From the NCBI RefSeq assembly GCF_002814235.1, contig NZ_PHSU01000042.1, positions 116,684 to 180,683 on the forward strand: a stretch of 64,000 nucleotides of DNA, read 5' to 3'. The notes under the pieces were generated by a model. That model worked only from the letters and a program-made list of their open reading frames with translations, ran no database searches and was not told where the DNA came from. Positions 11,110-19,583 of the stretch are shown here, piece after piece. Positions within the stretch are counted from its first letter, which is position 1. Every line of letters begins with the position of its first letter. A program made the translations under genes and the position numbers. The stretch is from Pseudomonas sp. QS1027 (GTDB lineage: Bacteria > Pseudomonadota > Gammaproteobacteria > Pseudomonadales > Pseudomonadaceae).

Positions 11110-11910
11110 ATGACACTGATCCTGGACGACATCGCCTGGCACCGGGCGATGGGGCAAATGATCGAGGCCCTCGACCGGCCGAATTTCTGGACGCAACTGG
11201 TGCGCCTGCTCGACCAGTACGTGACCTTCGACAGCTGGGTGGTACTGCTGTTCAGCAACGGCCGGCACCCGGAAGTGTTCGCCGAATGCCCGGGCGAGGA
11301 CGGCGGCCCGGATCAGTTGTTCCAGGATTACCTGCGTGGCCTGTACCTGCTCGACCCCTTCTACATCGCCAGCCGCGAACAGCAACGCACCGGCCTGTAC
11401 CGCCTGCCGGAGGTCGCACCGGAGCATTTCGAGCTGACCGAGTACTACCAGCGCTACTTCCGCCTGAACGTGGTGGCCGATGAAATCCAGTTCAACTGCC
11501 AGCTCGATGGCGACCGCACCCTGTGCCTGTCGCTGGGCTCCACCACGCCCTTCAGTGCCGAACAGATCGCCCTGCTTTCGCTGATCCAGCCGTGGGTGCT
11601 GGCGCTGCTGCGTCAACGCCTGCCCTATGAAGTCCACGAAGCCGTGGCCCAGCCGAGCAGCGCCGGGCAAGGTGATTGGCGCACGCAGTTGGAAGCCTCG
11701 GTGCAACAGCTCAAGGGTGCACAGTTGACCGCCCGTGAACTGGACGTCGGGCGATTGATGCTCAGCGGTTGCTCAAGCAAGGAAATCGCCCGCAAGCTGG
11801 AGATTTCCATCGAGACCGTGAAGGTCCACAAGAAGCACATGTACAGCAAGTTGGGGATCAAATCCCAGTCGGAGCTGTTCTCGATTTTCCTGCAGGCCCA
11901 AAGAGCTTGA
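11110..11910 (+). CDS. LuxR-family transcriptional regulator
   Basis: 266 residues, start preceded by AGGGG. The C-terminal 65 residues form a LuxR/NarL helix-turn-helix (LTARELDVGRLMLSGCSSKEIARKL, then IETVKVHKKHMYSKLGI). The N-terminal 180 residues have no receiver aspartate pair and are not clearly an acyl-homoserine-lactone domain: the LLDPFY motif vaguely recalls the DP pair of that family, but the conserved tryptophans do not line up convincingly. It is divergent from the amidase-permease unit and is the obvious candidate regulator for it. A lux-box-like operator lies 52 bases after its stop but faces the glucosidase gene. Whether this protein binds that operator is open. Confidence 0.85.
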   Translation: MTLILDDIAWHRAMGQMIEALDRPNFWTQLVRLLDQYVTFDSWVVLLFSNGRHPEVFAECPGEDGGPDQLFQDYLRGLYLLDPFYIASREQQRTGLYRLPEVAPEHFELTEYYQRYFRLNVVADEIQFNCQLDGDRTLCLSLGSTTPFSAEQIALLSLIQPWVLALLRQRLPYEVHEAVAQPSSAGQGDWRTQLEASVQQLKGAQLTARELDVGRLMLSGCSSKEIARKLEISIETVKVHKKHMYSKLGIKSQSELFSIFLQAQRA

Positions 11911-11962
11911 GCCATCGCACAGCTCAATGACGGGATAACCGCCGGTCAGAAATGATCAACAC

Positions 11963-12008
11963 CTGTCATTTCTGACAGTAGACAGCCAACTTGCCCTGAT
12001 CGAACAAT
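11963..12008 (+). promoter_or_regulatory. Lux-box-like operator with promoter (site A), facing the GH3 gene
   Basis: Perfect dyad CTGTCATTTCTGACAG at 11963-11978, preceded by AC as in ACCTG lux boxes. It is followed directly by TAGACA (11979-11984) as a -35 box. The -10 is weak: GAACAA at 17 bp or AACAAT at 18 bp. It is one of eight related sites in the window, and the leader to the glucosidase ATG would be about 215 bases. Confidence 0.6.
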
Positions 12009-12231
12009 TCCCTCACGAGTTGATGGAGTTGCTGTACGCCGACTGCCCGCCTGTACGAAAGAAAAAGACGCAAGGACCGATCCCCATGGGAACGGTCCCC
12101 GCCACGGACAGGTGCCCCAGTGAATTCGAGCGTTGACGCTTGCGTTTCCACTGAGCACTTTTGGCAGGTAACCATGTTTGCACACCGCGCACTCCCGAGA
12201 TTTGCAATACCCGACGGCAAGGTTTGAGCCC

Positions 12232-14538
12232 ATGGGCCTCTTGCGTCGTATCTTGGTCACGCACCTTGTTGCGGCCCTGTTGGCCACTGCAACCCTGGAG
12301 ACCTGTGTGAGCGTGCACGCCGACTCACTGACCGACAAAGCACAACAGATCGAGCAACTACTGGCCCGGATGACACTCGAAGAAAAAGCCGGGCAACTCA
12401 CCCAACTGATCGTGCAAAAGTCCCCCTCCGGACCGGTGGTGGCAAACGGCGGAGAGGACGTCATACGCCACTCGGGGGTTGGCTCCCTTCTTGGTGCCGC
12501 TGGGGTGCGGGACACGCGCCACTTGCAACAAATTGCCGTGGAAGAATCCCGCCTGCATATCCCCCTGTTGTTCACAACCGATGTCATCCATGGTTTTCGT
12601 ACGATTTTTCCCGTCCCGCTGGCCGAAGCGTCGGCCTGGGACCCGGACCTGACACAACGCACCACCCGGGCCGCCGCCGTTGAGGCCAGTGCCAGCGGCG
12701 TACACTTGACCTATGCCCCCATGGTCGATATTACCCGTGACCCACGCTGGGGACGTGTGGTGGAAGGGGCCGGCGAAGACCCCTTCCTGGGTTCCGCGCT
12801 CGCCGTGGCACGTGTACGCGGCTTTCATGGCCAGGGGGCGCCTGATGTTTCCACGCTGCTGACCACCGCCAAGCACTTTGTCGGCTACGGTGCCCCCGAA
12901 GGGGGACGAGACTACAACACCAGCGATCTCTCGGAACGTACGCTGCTCGAAACCTACCTCCCGCCGTTTCGTGCCGCCGTGCAAGCCGGAGTGGATGCCG
13001 TCATGCCCGCCTACAACGAACTGGACGGTGTCCCCATGCACGCCAATGATCCATTGCTCAAGGAGAAACTTCGTGAGCAGTGGGGCTTTCGTGGCCTCAT
13101 CATCAGCGACTTCGGCAGCGTGCGGGAACTGATGCAGCATGGTGTCGCCGCCACGCCGACGGAAGCGGTCAAACTCGCCTTCGGCGCCACAGTGGATATT
13201 GATATGGTCAGTGGCCTCTACGCTCAGGAATTGCCGGAGCTGGTACGCAGTGGCCAACTTTCACAGAACGCGTTGGATGCCGCTGTACGCCGCGTACTCG
13301 AGGCCAAGCAACGACTTGGGCTATTCGACGCCCCCTATCGCTACAGCGATGCGGCCCGTGAAAAAACCAATCTACTGACACCCCAGTCACGCGCCCTGGC
13401 CAGGGAGGCCGCACAGAAATCCATGGTGCTGTTGAAAAACAACGGGGCCTTGCTGCCTTTGCACAAGGACCTGCCAAAACTCCTGGTGGTGGGCGCACTC
13501 GCTGACGACCAACTCTCGACCTTGGGTTCCTGGTCTGGCGACGGGCGCGCCGAAGAAGCGATCAGCGTTCTGCAAGGTATCAAAGGCGCGGTTTCGTCCG
13601 CCACGCAAGTGGTCTACATCCCGGGAGCCTCACCCGATGACCTCGACCTCTCGGAAGTCGACAAGGCACACCAAGCGGCCCTTGATGCCGATGTGGTCGT
13701 TGCAGTGCTCGGCGAGCGCGCGAACATGAGCGGAGAAGCGCACAGTCGATCCTCCCTGGGTTTGCCTGGGGCTCAGGATGCCCTGCTGGCCCGACTGGTT
13801 GAAACCGGCAAGCCCCTGGTGGTCATTCTCATGAACGGACGCCCGTTGACCATTCCACGGATGGCCGAACAGGTCCCGGCGATTCTAGAGTCCTGGTTTC
13901 TCGGCTCCGAAATGGGCAATGCCGTGGCCGATGTCCTGTTCGGGGACGTCAATCCCAGCGGTAAACTGCCTATTACCTTTCCACGTTCGGCAGGACAGGT
14001 TCCCCTCTACTACAACCAGAAGAATACTGGGCAACCCTCGAAGAAAGACGAAGCCTATATTGACCTGTCCGGGACACCGCTTTACCCGTTCGGCCATGGG
14101 CTGAGCTACACCACGTTCACCTACGACCCGCCAATACTCAGTGCCACGCAACTAGCCGCCACCGACACGCTGAAGGTGCAAGTGACGGTTCACAACACCG
14201 GTCAACGAGAGGGCGAAGAGATCGTGCAATTGTATTTGCATGACAACGTCGCCAGCGTGACACGTCCGGTAAGGCTACTGCGCGGCTTTACCCGAGTCAG
14301 GCTGGCGCCCGGCGAAGCCCGAACGGTGAGTTTCTTGCTGGATCAGGACGACTTTGCCTTCCTCGACCAGTACTTTTTACGGCGGGTAGAACCCGGCACC
14401 TTTACCGTCTTTGTCGGTGGCAGTTCGGCCACGGACAATCAGGCAAGCTTCGAGATAACCAACACCGCGCGGGTCAAAGGGCTCGGCTCGGCGATACCGC
14501 GCATGTTACGCACACCGGAAAACCCACCCTACGAGTGA
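12232..14538 (+). CDS. bglX: Exported GH3 beta-glucosidase (BglX type)
   Basis: 768 residues from the ATG at 12232, which has AAGG 9 bases upstream and begins a signal peptide (MGLLRRILVTHLVAALLA), so the enzyme acts in the periplasm or outside. The GH3 N-terminal barrel carries the nucleophile Asp in GLIISDFGS (about residue 292). The C-terminal sandwich has the acid/base Glu in SGEAHSRSSLGLPG, and a fibronectin III-like domain (GHGLSYTTF onward) ends the protein. Length and order match periplasmic BglX. It probably releases glucose from beta-linked oligosaccharides. A lux-box-like operator precedes it, linking it to the glycosylation genes downstream. Its own substrate is not evident. Confidence 0.88.
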   Translation: MGLLRRILVTHLVAALLATATLETCVSVHADSLTDKAQQIEQLLARMTLEEKAGQLTQLIVQKSPSGPVVANGGEDVIRHSGVGSLLGAAGVRDTRHLQQIAVEESRLHIPLLFTTDVIHGFRTIFPVPLAEASAWDPDLTQRTTRAAAVEASASGVHLTYAPMVDITRDPRWGRVVEGAGEDPFLGSALAVARVRGFHGQGAPDVSTLLTTAKHFVGYGAPEGGRDYNTSDLSERTLLETYLPPFRAAVQAGVDAVMPAYNELDGVPMHANDPLLKEKLREQWGFRGLIISDFGSVRELMQHGVAATPTEAVKLAFGATVDIDMVSGLYAQELPELVRSGQLSQNALDAAVRRVLEAKQRLGLFDAPYRYSDAAREKTNLLTPQSRALAREAAQKSMVLLKNNGALLPLHKDLPKLLVVGALADDQLSTLGSWSGDGRAEEAISVLQGIKGAVSSATQVVYIPGASPDDLDLSEVDKAHQAALDADVVVAVLGERANMSGEAHSRSSLGLPGAQDALLARLVETGKPLVVILMNGRPLTIPRMAEQVPAILESWFLGSEMGNAVADVLFGDVNPSGKLPITFPRSAGQVPLYYNQKNTGQPSKKDEAYIDLSGTPLYPFGHGLSYTTFTYDPPILSATQLAATDTLKVQVTVHNTGQREGEEIVQLYLHDNVASVTRPVRLLRGFTRVRLAPGEARTVSFLLDQDDFAFLDQYFLRRVEPGTFTVFVGGSSATDNQASFEITNTARVKGLGSAIPRMLRTPENPPYE

Positions 14539-14626
14539 CAAGGATTTCGGCTACACACTTTGTATCGTTTTCCCGAGAGGCGCAGAATACCCGACCTCCC
14601 GACGAGTCCGAACCAAAGGAAACCGT

Positions 14627-16246
14627 ATGAGCCTGTCCCTTCTGAGCCGCTACGCCTTCTTTGCCGGTTGTGTGATCTTCACCCTCGCCAGCTTGCCATT
14701 CCTCGCGCATGACTGGCTGTGGCCGTTCACCCTGCTGACCGGCTGCTTGAGCCTGCTGGGCCTGTTTGACCTGCTGCAAAGTCCCCACGCGGTACGCCGC
14801 AACTACCCGATCCTGGGCAATATCCGTTATCTGGTGGAAGGCATTCGCCCGGAGATCCGCCAGTACCTGCTGGAATCCGACAGTGATGCCCTGCCCTTCT
14901 CCCGGTCCCAGCGCTCGCTGGTGTATTCGCGGGCCAAGAACGAAAGCGCCGACAAGCCCTTCGGTACCCTGATCGACGTGTACCAGGGCGGTTTCGAATT
15001 TATCGGCCACTCCATGCGCCCGGCACCGCTGAGCGATCCGAGCAGCTTTCGCGTGATCGTCGGCGGTCCGCAGTGCAAGCAACCGTACTCGGCCTCGGTG
15101 TTCAACATCTCGGCCATGAGCTTCGGCTCCCTGAGCGCCAACGCGATTCGCGCCCTGAACCAGGGCGCCAAGCTCGGCAACTTTGCCCACGACACCGGTG
15201 AAGGCAGCATCAGCCCCTACCACAGAGAGAACGGCGGCGACCTGACCTGGGAACTGGGCAGCGGTTATTTCGGCTGCCGCACCGCGGACGGCCGTTTCGA
15301 TCCGGAACGCTTCGCCGCCCAGGCGCAGACCCCGCAGGTACGGATGATCGAAATCAAGATGAGCCAGGGCGCCAAGCCCGGCCATGGCGGCATCCTGCCC
15401 AAGCACAAGGTGACCAAGGAGATCGCCGAAACCCGCGGCATCATGATGGGCGAAGACTGTGTATCGCCATCACGGCACAGTGCGTTTTCCACGCCGGTCG
15501 AGATGATGCATTTCATCGCCCAGTTGCGTGAGCTGTCCGGCGGCAAGCCGGTGGGCTTCAAGTTCTGCCTGGGTCATCCGTGGGAATTCATGGGCATTGC
15601 CAAGGCCATGCTGGAGACCGGCATCCTTCCGGACTTTATCGTCGTCGACGGCAAGGAAGGCGGTACCGGCGCGGCACCGGTGGAGTTCACCGACCATATC
15701 GGCGTACCGATGCGCGACGGCCTGCTGTTCGTCCACAACACCCTGGTGGGCTTGAACCTGCGGGACAAGATCAAGCTCGGCGCCAGTGGCAAGATCGTCA
15801 GTGCCTTCGATATCGCCAGCGTGCTGGCCATCGGTGCCGACTGGGCCAACTCGGCGCGGGGTTTCATGTTCGCCATCGGCTGCATCCAGTCGCAGAGCTG
15901 CCACACCAACAAGTGCCCGACCGGTGTGGCGACCCAGGACACCTTGCGCCAACGCGCCCTGGTGGTGCCGGATAAAGCCCAGCGGGTGTTCAACTTCCAT
16001 CGCAATACCTTGAAGGCGCTGGCCGAAATGCTTGCGGCGGCGGGGCTGGAGCATCCGGCGCAACTGGAGGCCAAGCATCTGGTCCGGCGGATGTCGGCGA
16101 CCGAGATCAAGTTGTTCTCGCAGCTGCATGTGTTCCTCAAGCCGGGTGAATTGCTCACTGGAGAGGTGAACGGCGAGTTCTATTCACGTATGTGGCAGAT
16201 GGCGCGGGCCGATAGCTTCGAACCGCATGAAGTCTCGGCGGCTTAA
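14627..16246 (+). CDS. Membrane-anchored FMN-binding glutamate-synthase-like protein
   Basis: 539 residues with AGGA upstream. Two hydrophobic helices near the N-terminus (about 6-50) are followed by a GltB-type FMN barrel (SAMSFGSLSANAIRALNQGA, EIKMSQGAKPGHGG, VDGKEGGTGAAP) and the iron-sulfur cysteine cluster CIQSQSCHTNKCPTGVATQ. The amidotransferase and GXGXG domains of full glutamate synthase are absent, as usual in this stand-alone family, whose physiological reaction is not settled. The last residues (MARADSFEPHEVSAA) reappear in diverged form at 17899-17961, indicating that an insertion took place at the 3' end of this locus. Confidence 0.85.
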   Translation: MSLSLLSRYAFFAGCVIFTLASLPFLAHDWLWPFTLLTGCLSLLGLFDLLQSPHAVRRNYPILGNIRYLVEGIRPEIRQYLLESDSDALPFSRSQRSLVYSRAKNESADKPFGTLIDVYQGGFEFIGHSMRPAPLSDPSSFRVIVGGPQCKQPYSASVFNISAMSFGSLSANAIRALNQGAKLGNFAHDTGEGSISPYHRENGGDLTWELGSGYFGCRTADGRFDPERFAAQAQTPQVRMIEIKMSQGAKPGHGGILPKHKVTKEIAETRGIMMGEDCVSPSRHSAFSTPVEMMHFIAQLRELSGGKPVGFKFCLGHPWEFMGIAKAMLETGILPDFIVVDGKEGGTGAAPVEFTDHIGVPMRDGLLFVHNTLVGLNLRDKIKLGASGKIVSAFDIASVLAIGADWANSARGFMFAIGCIQSQSCHTNKCPTGVATQDTLRQRALVVPDKAQRVFNFHRNTLKALAEMLAAAGLEHPAQLEAKHLVRRMSATEIKLFSQLHVFLKPGELLTGEVNGEFYSRMWQMARADSFEPHEVSAA

Positions 16247-16326
16247 TCAGACAAGGCTCCTGTTGACCGATGTCGCAAGACGGCGTCGCTGCTTCGATAC
16301 AAATGCCAGCAACTTAGCTAGAACAT

Positions 16327-16366
16327 AAAGGGAAGCAACGCATATTTGCGCTGCCCCCTTTTTTTT
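16327..16366 (+). terminator. Intrinsic terminator after the glutamate-synthase-like gene
   Basis: An imperfect stem pairs AAAGGGAAGCAACGCA with TGCGCTGCCCCCTTT around a short TATT loop and runs into eight T residues. It lies 80 bases after the stop at 16246, at the point where base composition becomes AT-rich. Confidence 0.7.
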
Positions 16367-16442
16367 CTATTATCAACCATAACATCCAACACTGCCAACC
16401 AAGCTCAAAACCCGAATTTTAAATATATAATATTTATATTTA

Positions 16443-17153
16443 CTACTTCAGGGTAATGATCTGCAATGTAATTCTCCCCACTGGCACCAATGTCATCCTA
16501 GAAATATTATCCTTAATTTCCGCAGGATCTCCTGATATCGCCCCCTCTAATCGTACGACCATCTCACTGCTTGAAAGGCCTAATCCAAACATGTGTGCAT
16601 TTACAGTTTGAAAATATGCAAGCAGCTCTGACAACTGAGTTTTATGAATCGAAGCCACACTACTTATATATCTTTCCAGCAAACCACTATCCATATTGTA
16701 GCGATAGGGAGCTTCGTCTTCAAACCCAGAATGAAACATTATTCTTTCTGGATTAGCTTTATAAACACCCAAAGCAGTTTCCCATGAATTTACAGCGACT
16801 ACAACATTTGCAGGCACCGATATCAGCCTTTCAACAGCAGCTTTTATTTCTTCATCTGAAGCAGATATACCAGGCATATATACCAGTAGGCTATCTGCAT
16901 TATCTACCCTCTTATACCCAAACCATACTGCTGCCCCACCACGACCACCCCCCCAACTATTGATACTAGCCACCTCTGCTTTTGTAACTCTAAAAGATTC
17001 TAAAAACAATATATTATCAGTGACATTCACACTTACCGGCCTTGTCCCAGCAAGCGCTGTCTCTATATGCACCTTCCCCTCTAGCCTCTTTATAGTTAAC
17101 AACCCTTTTATCTCTTTATTCTCCAGCTCTTTATTTGCCATATCTATGTTCAT
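16443..17153 (-). CDS. Unrecognised AT-rich protein
   Basis: 236 residues from the ATG at 17153, chosen because AGTAGGG lies just upstream; an in-frame TTG at 17192 would add 13 residues. I do not recognise the family. There is no signal peptide or membrane helix. It has alternating hydrophobic strands, a glycine-rich INSWGGGRGGAAVWFGYK segment (about 65-82), and VVVAVNSWETALGVYK further on. Codon use is strongly A/T-biased compared with both neighbours, pointing to recent transfer. It stands alone between a terminator and a decayed gtr remnant, within the interval bounded by the two 3' ends of the glutamate-synthase-like gene, so it probably arrived with that insertion. Confidence 0.6.
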   Translation of the reverse strand: MNIDMANKELENKEIKGLLTIKRLEGKVHIETALAGTRPVSVNVTDNILFLESFRVTKAEVASINSWGGGRGGAAVWFGYKRVDNADSLLVYMPGISASDEEIKAAVERLISVPANVVVAVNSWETALGVYKANPERIMFHSGFEDEAPYRYNMDSGLLERYISSVASIHKTQLSELLAYFQTVNAHMFGLGLSSSEMVVRLEGAISGDPAEIKDNISRMTLVPVGRITLQIITLK

Positions 17154-17266
17154 TACCCTACTCTCCCATTTGCTTTCAATATCATTTAACAAACCAAATA
17201 CTCTTTATCCCGACGACTCATAAATAACACAACCTCACCTCCTCTAACCCTAATCGCCCAGCCCTC

Positions 17267-17704
17267 TCAGCATGGCAATCCATCCAGCTCTTCAGTTGCA
17301 TCCCGCCTAGAAACAACATGGCCGTCATCAACGATGAATACCCCGTACTTCGTTACCAAATAACAGTTTATCGACCACCCTGTACCCGGCATACAGCAGC
17401 GCGAACAATGAGATCCCGCCGCCGACATTGCAGTTCGCTTGAGGGTATATCGCGAGTTGGCATAAAAGGAAAACGTGGCCGCCACGGCAAAAGCACAGAT
17501 ATTACTGACGGACTGACGAACCGATATGACACCGTGCACCGTCAGGAAAATACTCCCATGGATCAGGGTATTAAGAACGCCAATATAAACGCAGGTCGAA
17601 AAGCGCTTGAGTAATACACACACGGCCATGTCCTGGATTCCGCAGCCAGAAAGAAATACCCGCCCGATACCGACTGGGGGGCGCTTCCACGTACAGCGAA
17701 ACAC
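17267..17704 (-). pseudogene. Deletion remnant fusing gtrA 5' part to gtrB 3' part
   Basis: An open frame of 145 codons survives, but it is a chimera. Its first part matches intact gtrA at 22042-22422 closely (MAVCVLLKRFSTCVYIGVLN, AVAATFSFYANSRYTLK). From about 17430 down to about 17288 the DNA instead matches an internal to 3' stretch of gtrB (around 21215-21355), out of frame. Compared with the intact copy, roughly 865 bases between mid-gtrA and mid-gtrB are missing. The upstream operator and promoter are conserved. It is the residue of a second gtrA-gtrB cassette and is very unlikely to encode a working flippase. Confidence 0.8.
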
Positions 17705-17722
17705 CAGCGTGGTGAGGTTTCA

Positions 17723-17767
17723 ACACTAGACCGCGTCGACAGGTCTGTCTACTGTCAGAATTGACAG
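17723..17767 (-). promoter_or_regulatory. Lux-box-like operator with promoter (site B), facing the gtrA remnant
   Basis: Dyad CTGTCAGAATTGACAG at 17752-17767 (perfect arms). Read on the minus strand it abuts -35 TAGACA (17746-17751), a 17-bp spacer and -10 TAGTGT (17723-17728). Including flanks it reads CTGT...ACAGGT, the ends of the classical lux box. Confidence 0.65.
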
Positions 17768-17843
17768 GTACAGACGAGTTTTTTCACCTGCGGCTGCCCT
17801 GCCCGCCCCAGGCGCCCGGCCGTCTCTTGCGACACGGACACAC

Positions 17844-17888
17844 CTGTTATTTCTGACAGCAGACAGCGTTGTTGAGAGACCTGGGTGT
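17844..17888 (+). promoter_or_regulatory. Lux-box-like operator (site C), facing right, now orphaned
   Basis: Dyad CTGTTATTTCTGACAG at 17844-17859 has one mismatch between arms. It is followed by CAGACA (17860-17865) and a weak -10 GGGTGT (17883-17888) at 17-bp spacing. It forms a back-to-back pair with site B, like sites D and E around the intact gtr operon, but what follows is only the end of a gene remnant. Confidence 0.5.
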
Positions 17889-17898
17889 TCGGTCCCGG

Positions 17899-17961
17899 AA
17901 TGAGATGGTGCGGGCGGATAGTTTCGAGCCCAATGAAATGGCCGTCGCGCAAAGAGAGTAA
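17899..17961 (+). pseudogene. Duplicated 3' end of the glutamate-synthase-like gene
   Basis: In frame this stretch reads SRNEMVRADSFEPNEMAVAQRE and a TAA stop, clearly matching the end of the protein at 14627-16246 (SRMWQMARADSFEPHEVSAA). The DNA differs mostly at third codon positions, so it is a diverged copy rather than a fresh duplication. A strong GC-rich terminator follows immediately, which probably was the original terminator of the gene. It marks the right-hand junction of the segment inserted after 16246. Confidence 0.75.
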
Positions 17962-17963
17962 AA

Positions 17964-17993
17964 GCGCCTGGCCGCCAAGGGCCAGGCGCCTTT
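17964..17993. terminator. Strong intrinsic terminator, shared by converging genes
   Basis: Ten-base perfect stem GCGCCTGGCC / GGCCAGGCGC with a short loop, followed by CTTTATT on the + strand. It overlaps the stop region of the glycosyltransferase that ends at 17992 and follows the glutamate-synthase-like remnant, so it can serve both directions. Confidence 0.8.
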
Positions 17994-19557
17994 ATTCACA
18001 CCTGACGGGGTTATCGCCTGGCACACTCCCACAGATCTCATACAACCCCAGAACATTATCGCCCATCACTGTTTGCGTGATCGAATGCCAGCGACGGGGA
18101 AGATCAACCTCGTCCCCCGGCTTTTTATAGACGTAGTCCAGCCACCATACTCGACCTGTTGCCGTTTCAAGACGATCGAGAGACTCAACATAAGTGTCAT
18201 CGCCATATTTCATCATCGGGGCAGAAAAGCCTGACGCGATGGGCCGATGGCCTGATGACGACGAAAAGTGCAACAGCAGCTTCCGGTGTTTATCGTTGTA
18301 AAAATGCCCAGCGTAAAAGAGATAGGCATCGCTCACCACCAATACATCACCGCTCATTGACTTGACGTTAAAATCCTCCATCAACTCAGCCAGCCTATCG
18401 TCAGCCATCCGGTAAGGGTTGTTCATTGTATGCTGTTGACTATAAACATGGCTCAAGCCAAAAACCTCTACCGCTGACAATACGCCCACCGCCATGACAA
18501 ACCCCCATCTATTACGCAGCTTATCCAGTGCTATCGCCACAAGAAGGGGCATCATCACCGCAGAAAAAAACAAATATCGCTCTACAAACACAGGAATATA
18601 GAAAGAGAATAAAAAAACGACCATCACGGTCAAAAAACTGCAGATAACAATCAGGGTTTGCACTGCGTACCGGCTGCGGTCTTGCCACAACACGATACCT
18701 CCAGTCACCCCATACACGATCGGCACCAGCCAGTAAATAAACGCATTGCAGCCACGCCCATCGTTAACGATCAAGAATTTCCATATCGCTGATGGCAAGC
18801 TATAACCGGAAACGGGCTGAATCCAGCCCACGCCAAAGGTGTTCAACTGGGTAAAAGCACTTGACAACCAGGGCAAGTAAAGCAGGGCAATCACCCCGTT
18901 CGCCAGCCACCACTGGGGCCGTTCTATGCCTCGATGCCGCCCATAAGCCGGCAGCCGGATCAACAGCAGGTACAACCAATGGGAAAGCGCGCAGAAAATC
19001 GAAAAATAATGGGTATAAAGTCCACTCACCATCAATAAAACATACATCACCAGGTAGCTACTTTTTTGCGGTTTGAGCACCCAATACACCAGCGCAAGGG
19101 TGGCGCCCGTCAGTTCGCCCCCCATCAGCGCATACATGCGGACATCCTGGCTGTAGCGAACCGCGATAGGTAACAACGCCAGCAACAAGCCCGCCGTTAT
19201 TGCCGCTCGCGGTGTTGAAACCACCCGCACCAGCCAAATGCCGAGCCCGACGTTGACGACGCCAAGCACGGCACTGAAACCTCTCGTCCACACCAACCCA
19301 TTGCTGTCGGTCAGTGCGACCAGCCCATGCAGGAGCATATAAAAAAGCGGAGGATGTACATCGCGTCCGCTTAACGTCCAGATATCAGCCAGCGGATAGG
19401 CAATCAACTCCAGAGTAAAACCTTCATCGGACCATATGGAGGCGTTGGTCAACAGATAAAAACGCAGCACTGTCGACACGCTAACAATCGCGAAGATCCA
19501 CCACCCGATGGCGTGTGAACGCGGGACCGTCACGGCAATTGATGGGATATCATTCAT
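17992..19557 (-). CDS. GT39-family (ArnT/PMT-like) membrane glycosyltransferase
   Basis: 521 residues, about ten to twelve membrane helices, AGGAG upstream of the ATG. After the first helix comes IWSDEGFTLELIAY, the periplasmic acidic DE motif of polyprenol-phosphate-sugar glycosyltransferases (GT39/GT83), then HPPLFYMLLHG and a PIAVRYSQDVRMYALM segment. A soluble C-terminal domain of about 120 residues follows the last helix. Such enzymes move a sugar from undecaprenyl phosphate to lipid A, protein or glycan in the periplasm. It is the last gene of the gtrA-gtrB-gtrII operon read from 22516 and a distant paralogue of the enzyme at 22705. The acceptor is unknown. Confidence 0.82.
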   Translation of the reverse strand: MNDIPSIAVTVPRSHAIGWWIFAIVSVSTVLRFYLLTNASIWSDEGFTLELIAYPLADIWTLSGRDVHPPLFYMLLHGLVALTDSNGLVWTRGFSAVLGVVNVGLGIWLVRVVSTPRAAITAGLLLALLPIAVRYSQDVRMYALMGGELTGATLALVYWVLKPQKSSYLVMYVLLMVSGLYTHYFSIFCALSHWLYLLLIRLPAYGRHRGIERPQWWLANGVIALLYLPWLSSAFTQLNTFGVGWIQPVSGYSLPSAIWKFLIVNDGRGCNAFIYWLVPIVYGVTGGIVLWQDRSRYAVQTLIVICSFLTVMVVFLFSFYIPVFVERYLFFSAVMMPLLVAIALDKLRNRWGFVMAVGVLSAVEVFGLSHVYSQQHTMNNPYRMADDRLAELMEDFNVKSMSGDVLVVSDAYLFYAGHFYNDKHRKLLLHFSSSSGHRPIASGFSAPMMKYGDDTYVESLDRLETATGRVWWLDYVYKKPGDEVDLPRRWHSITQTVMGDNVLGLYEICGSVPGDNPVRCE

Positions 19558-19583
19558 GACGCCAGCACTCCTGGACGTTCAGC

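Noticed and set aside
8354..11113. A 919-codon + strand frame spanning the permease and amidase genes.
   Set aside because: It crosses three well-supported genes and their spacers on the other strand and has no recognisable domain beyond the end of the kinase region.
11110..11910. Calling this LuxR-type protein the acyl-homoserine-lactone receptor that binds the eight operators.
   Set aside because: The N-terminal domain does not show a convincing lactone-binding signature, and its position suggests control of the amidase-permease unit. The link stays a hypothesis.
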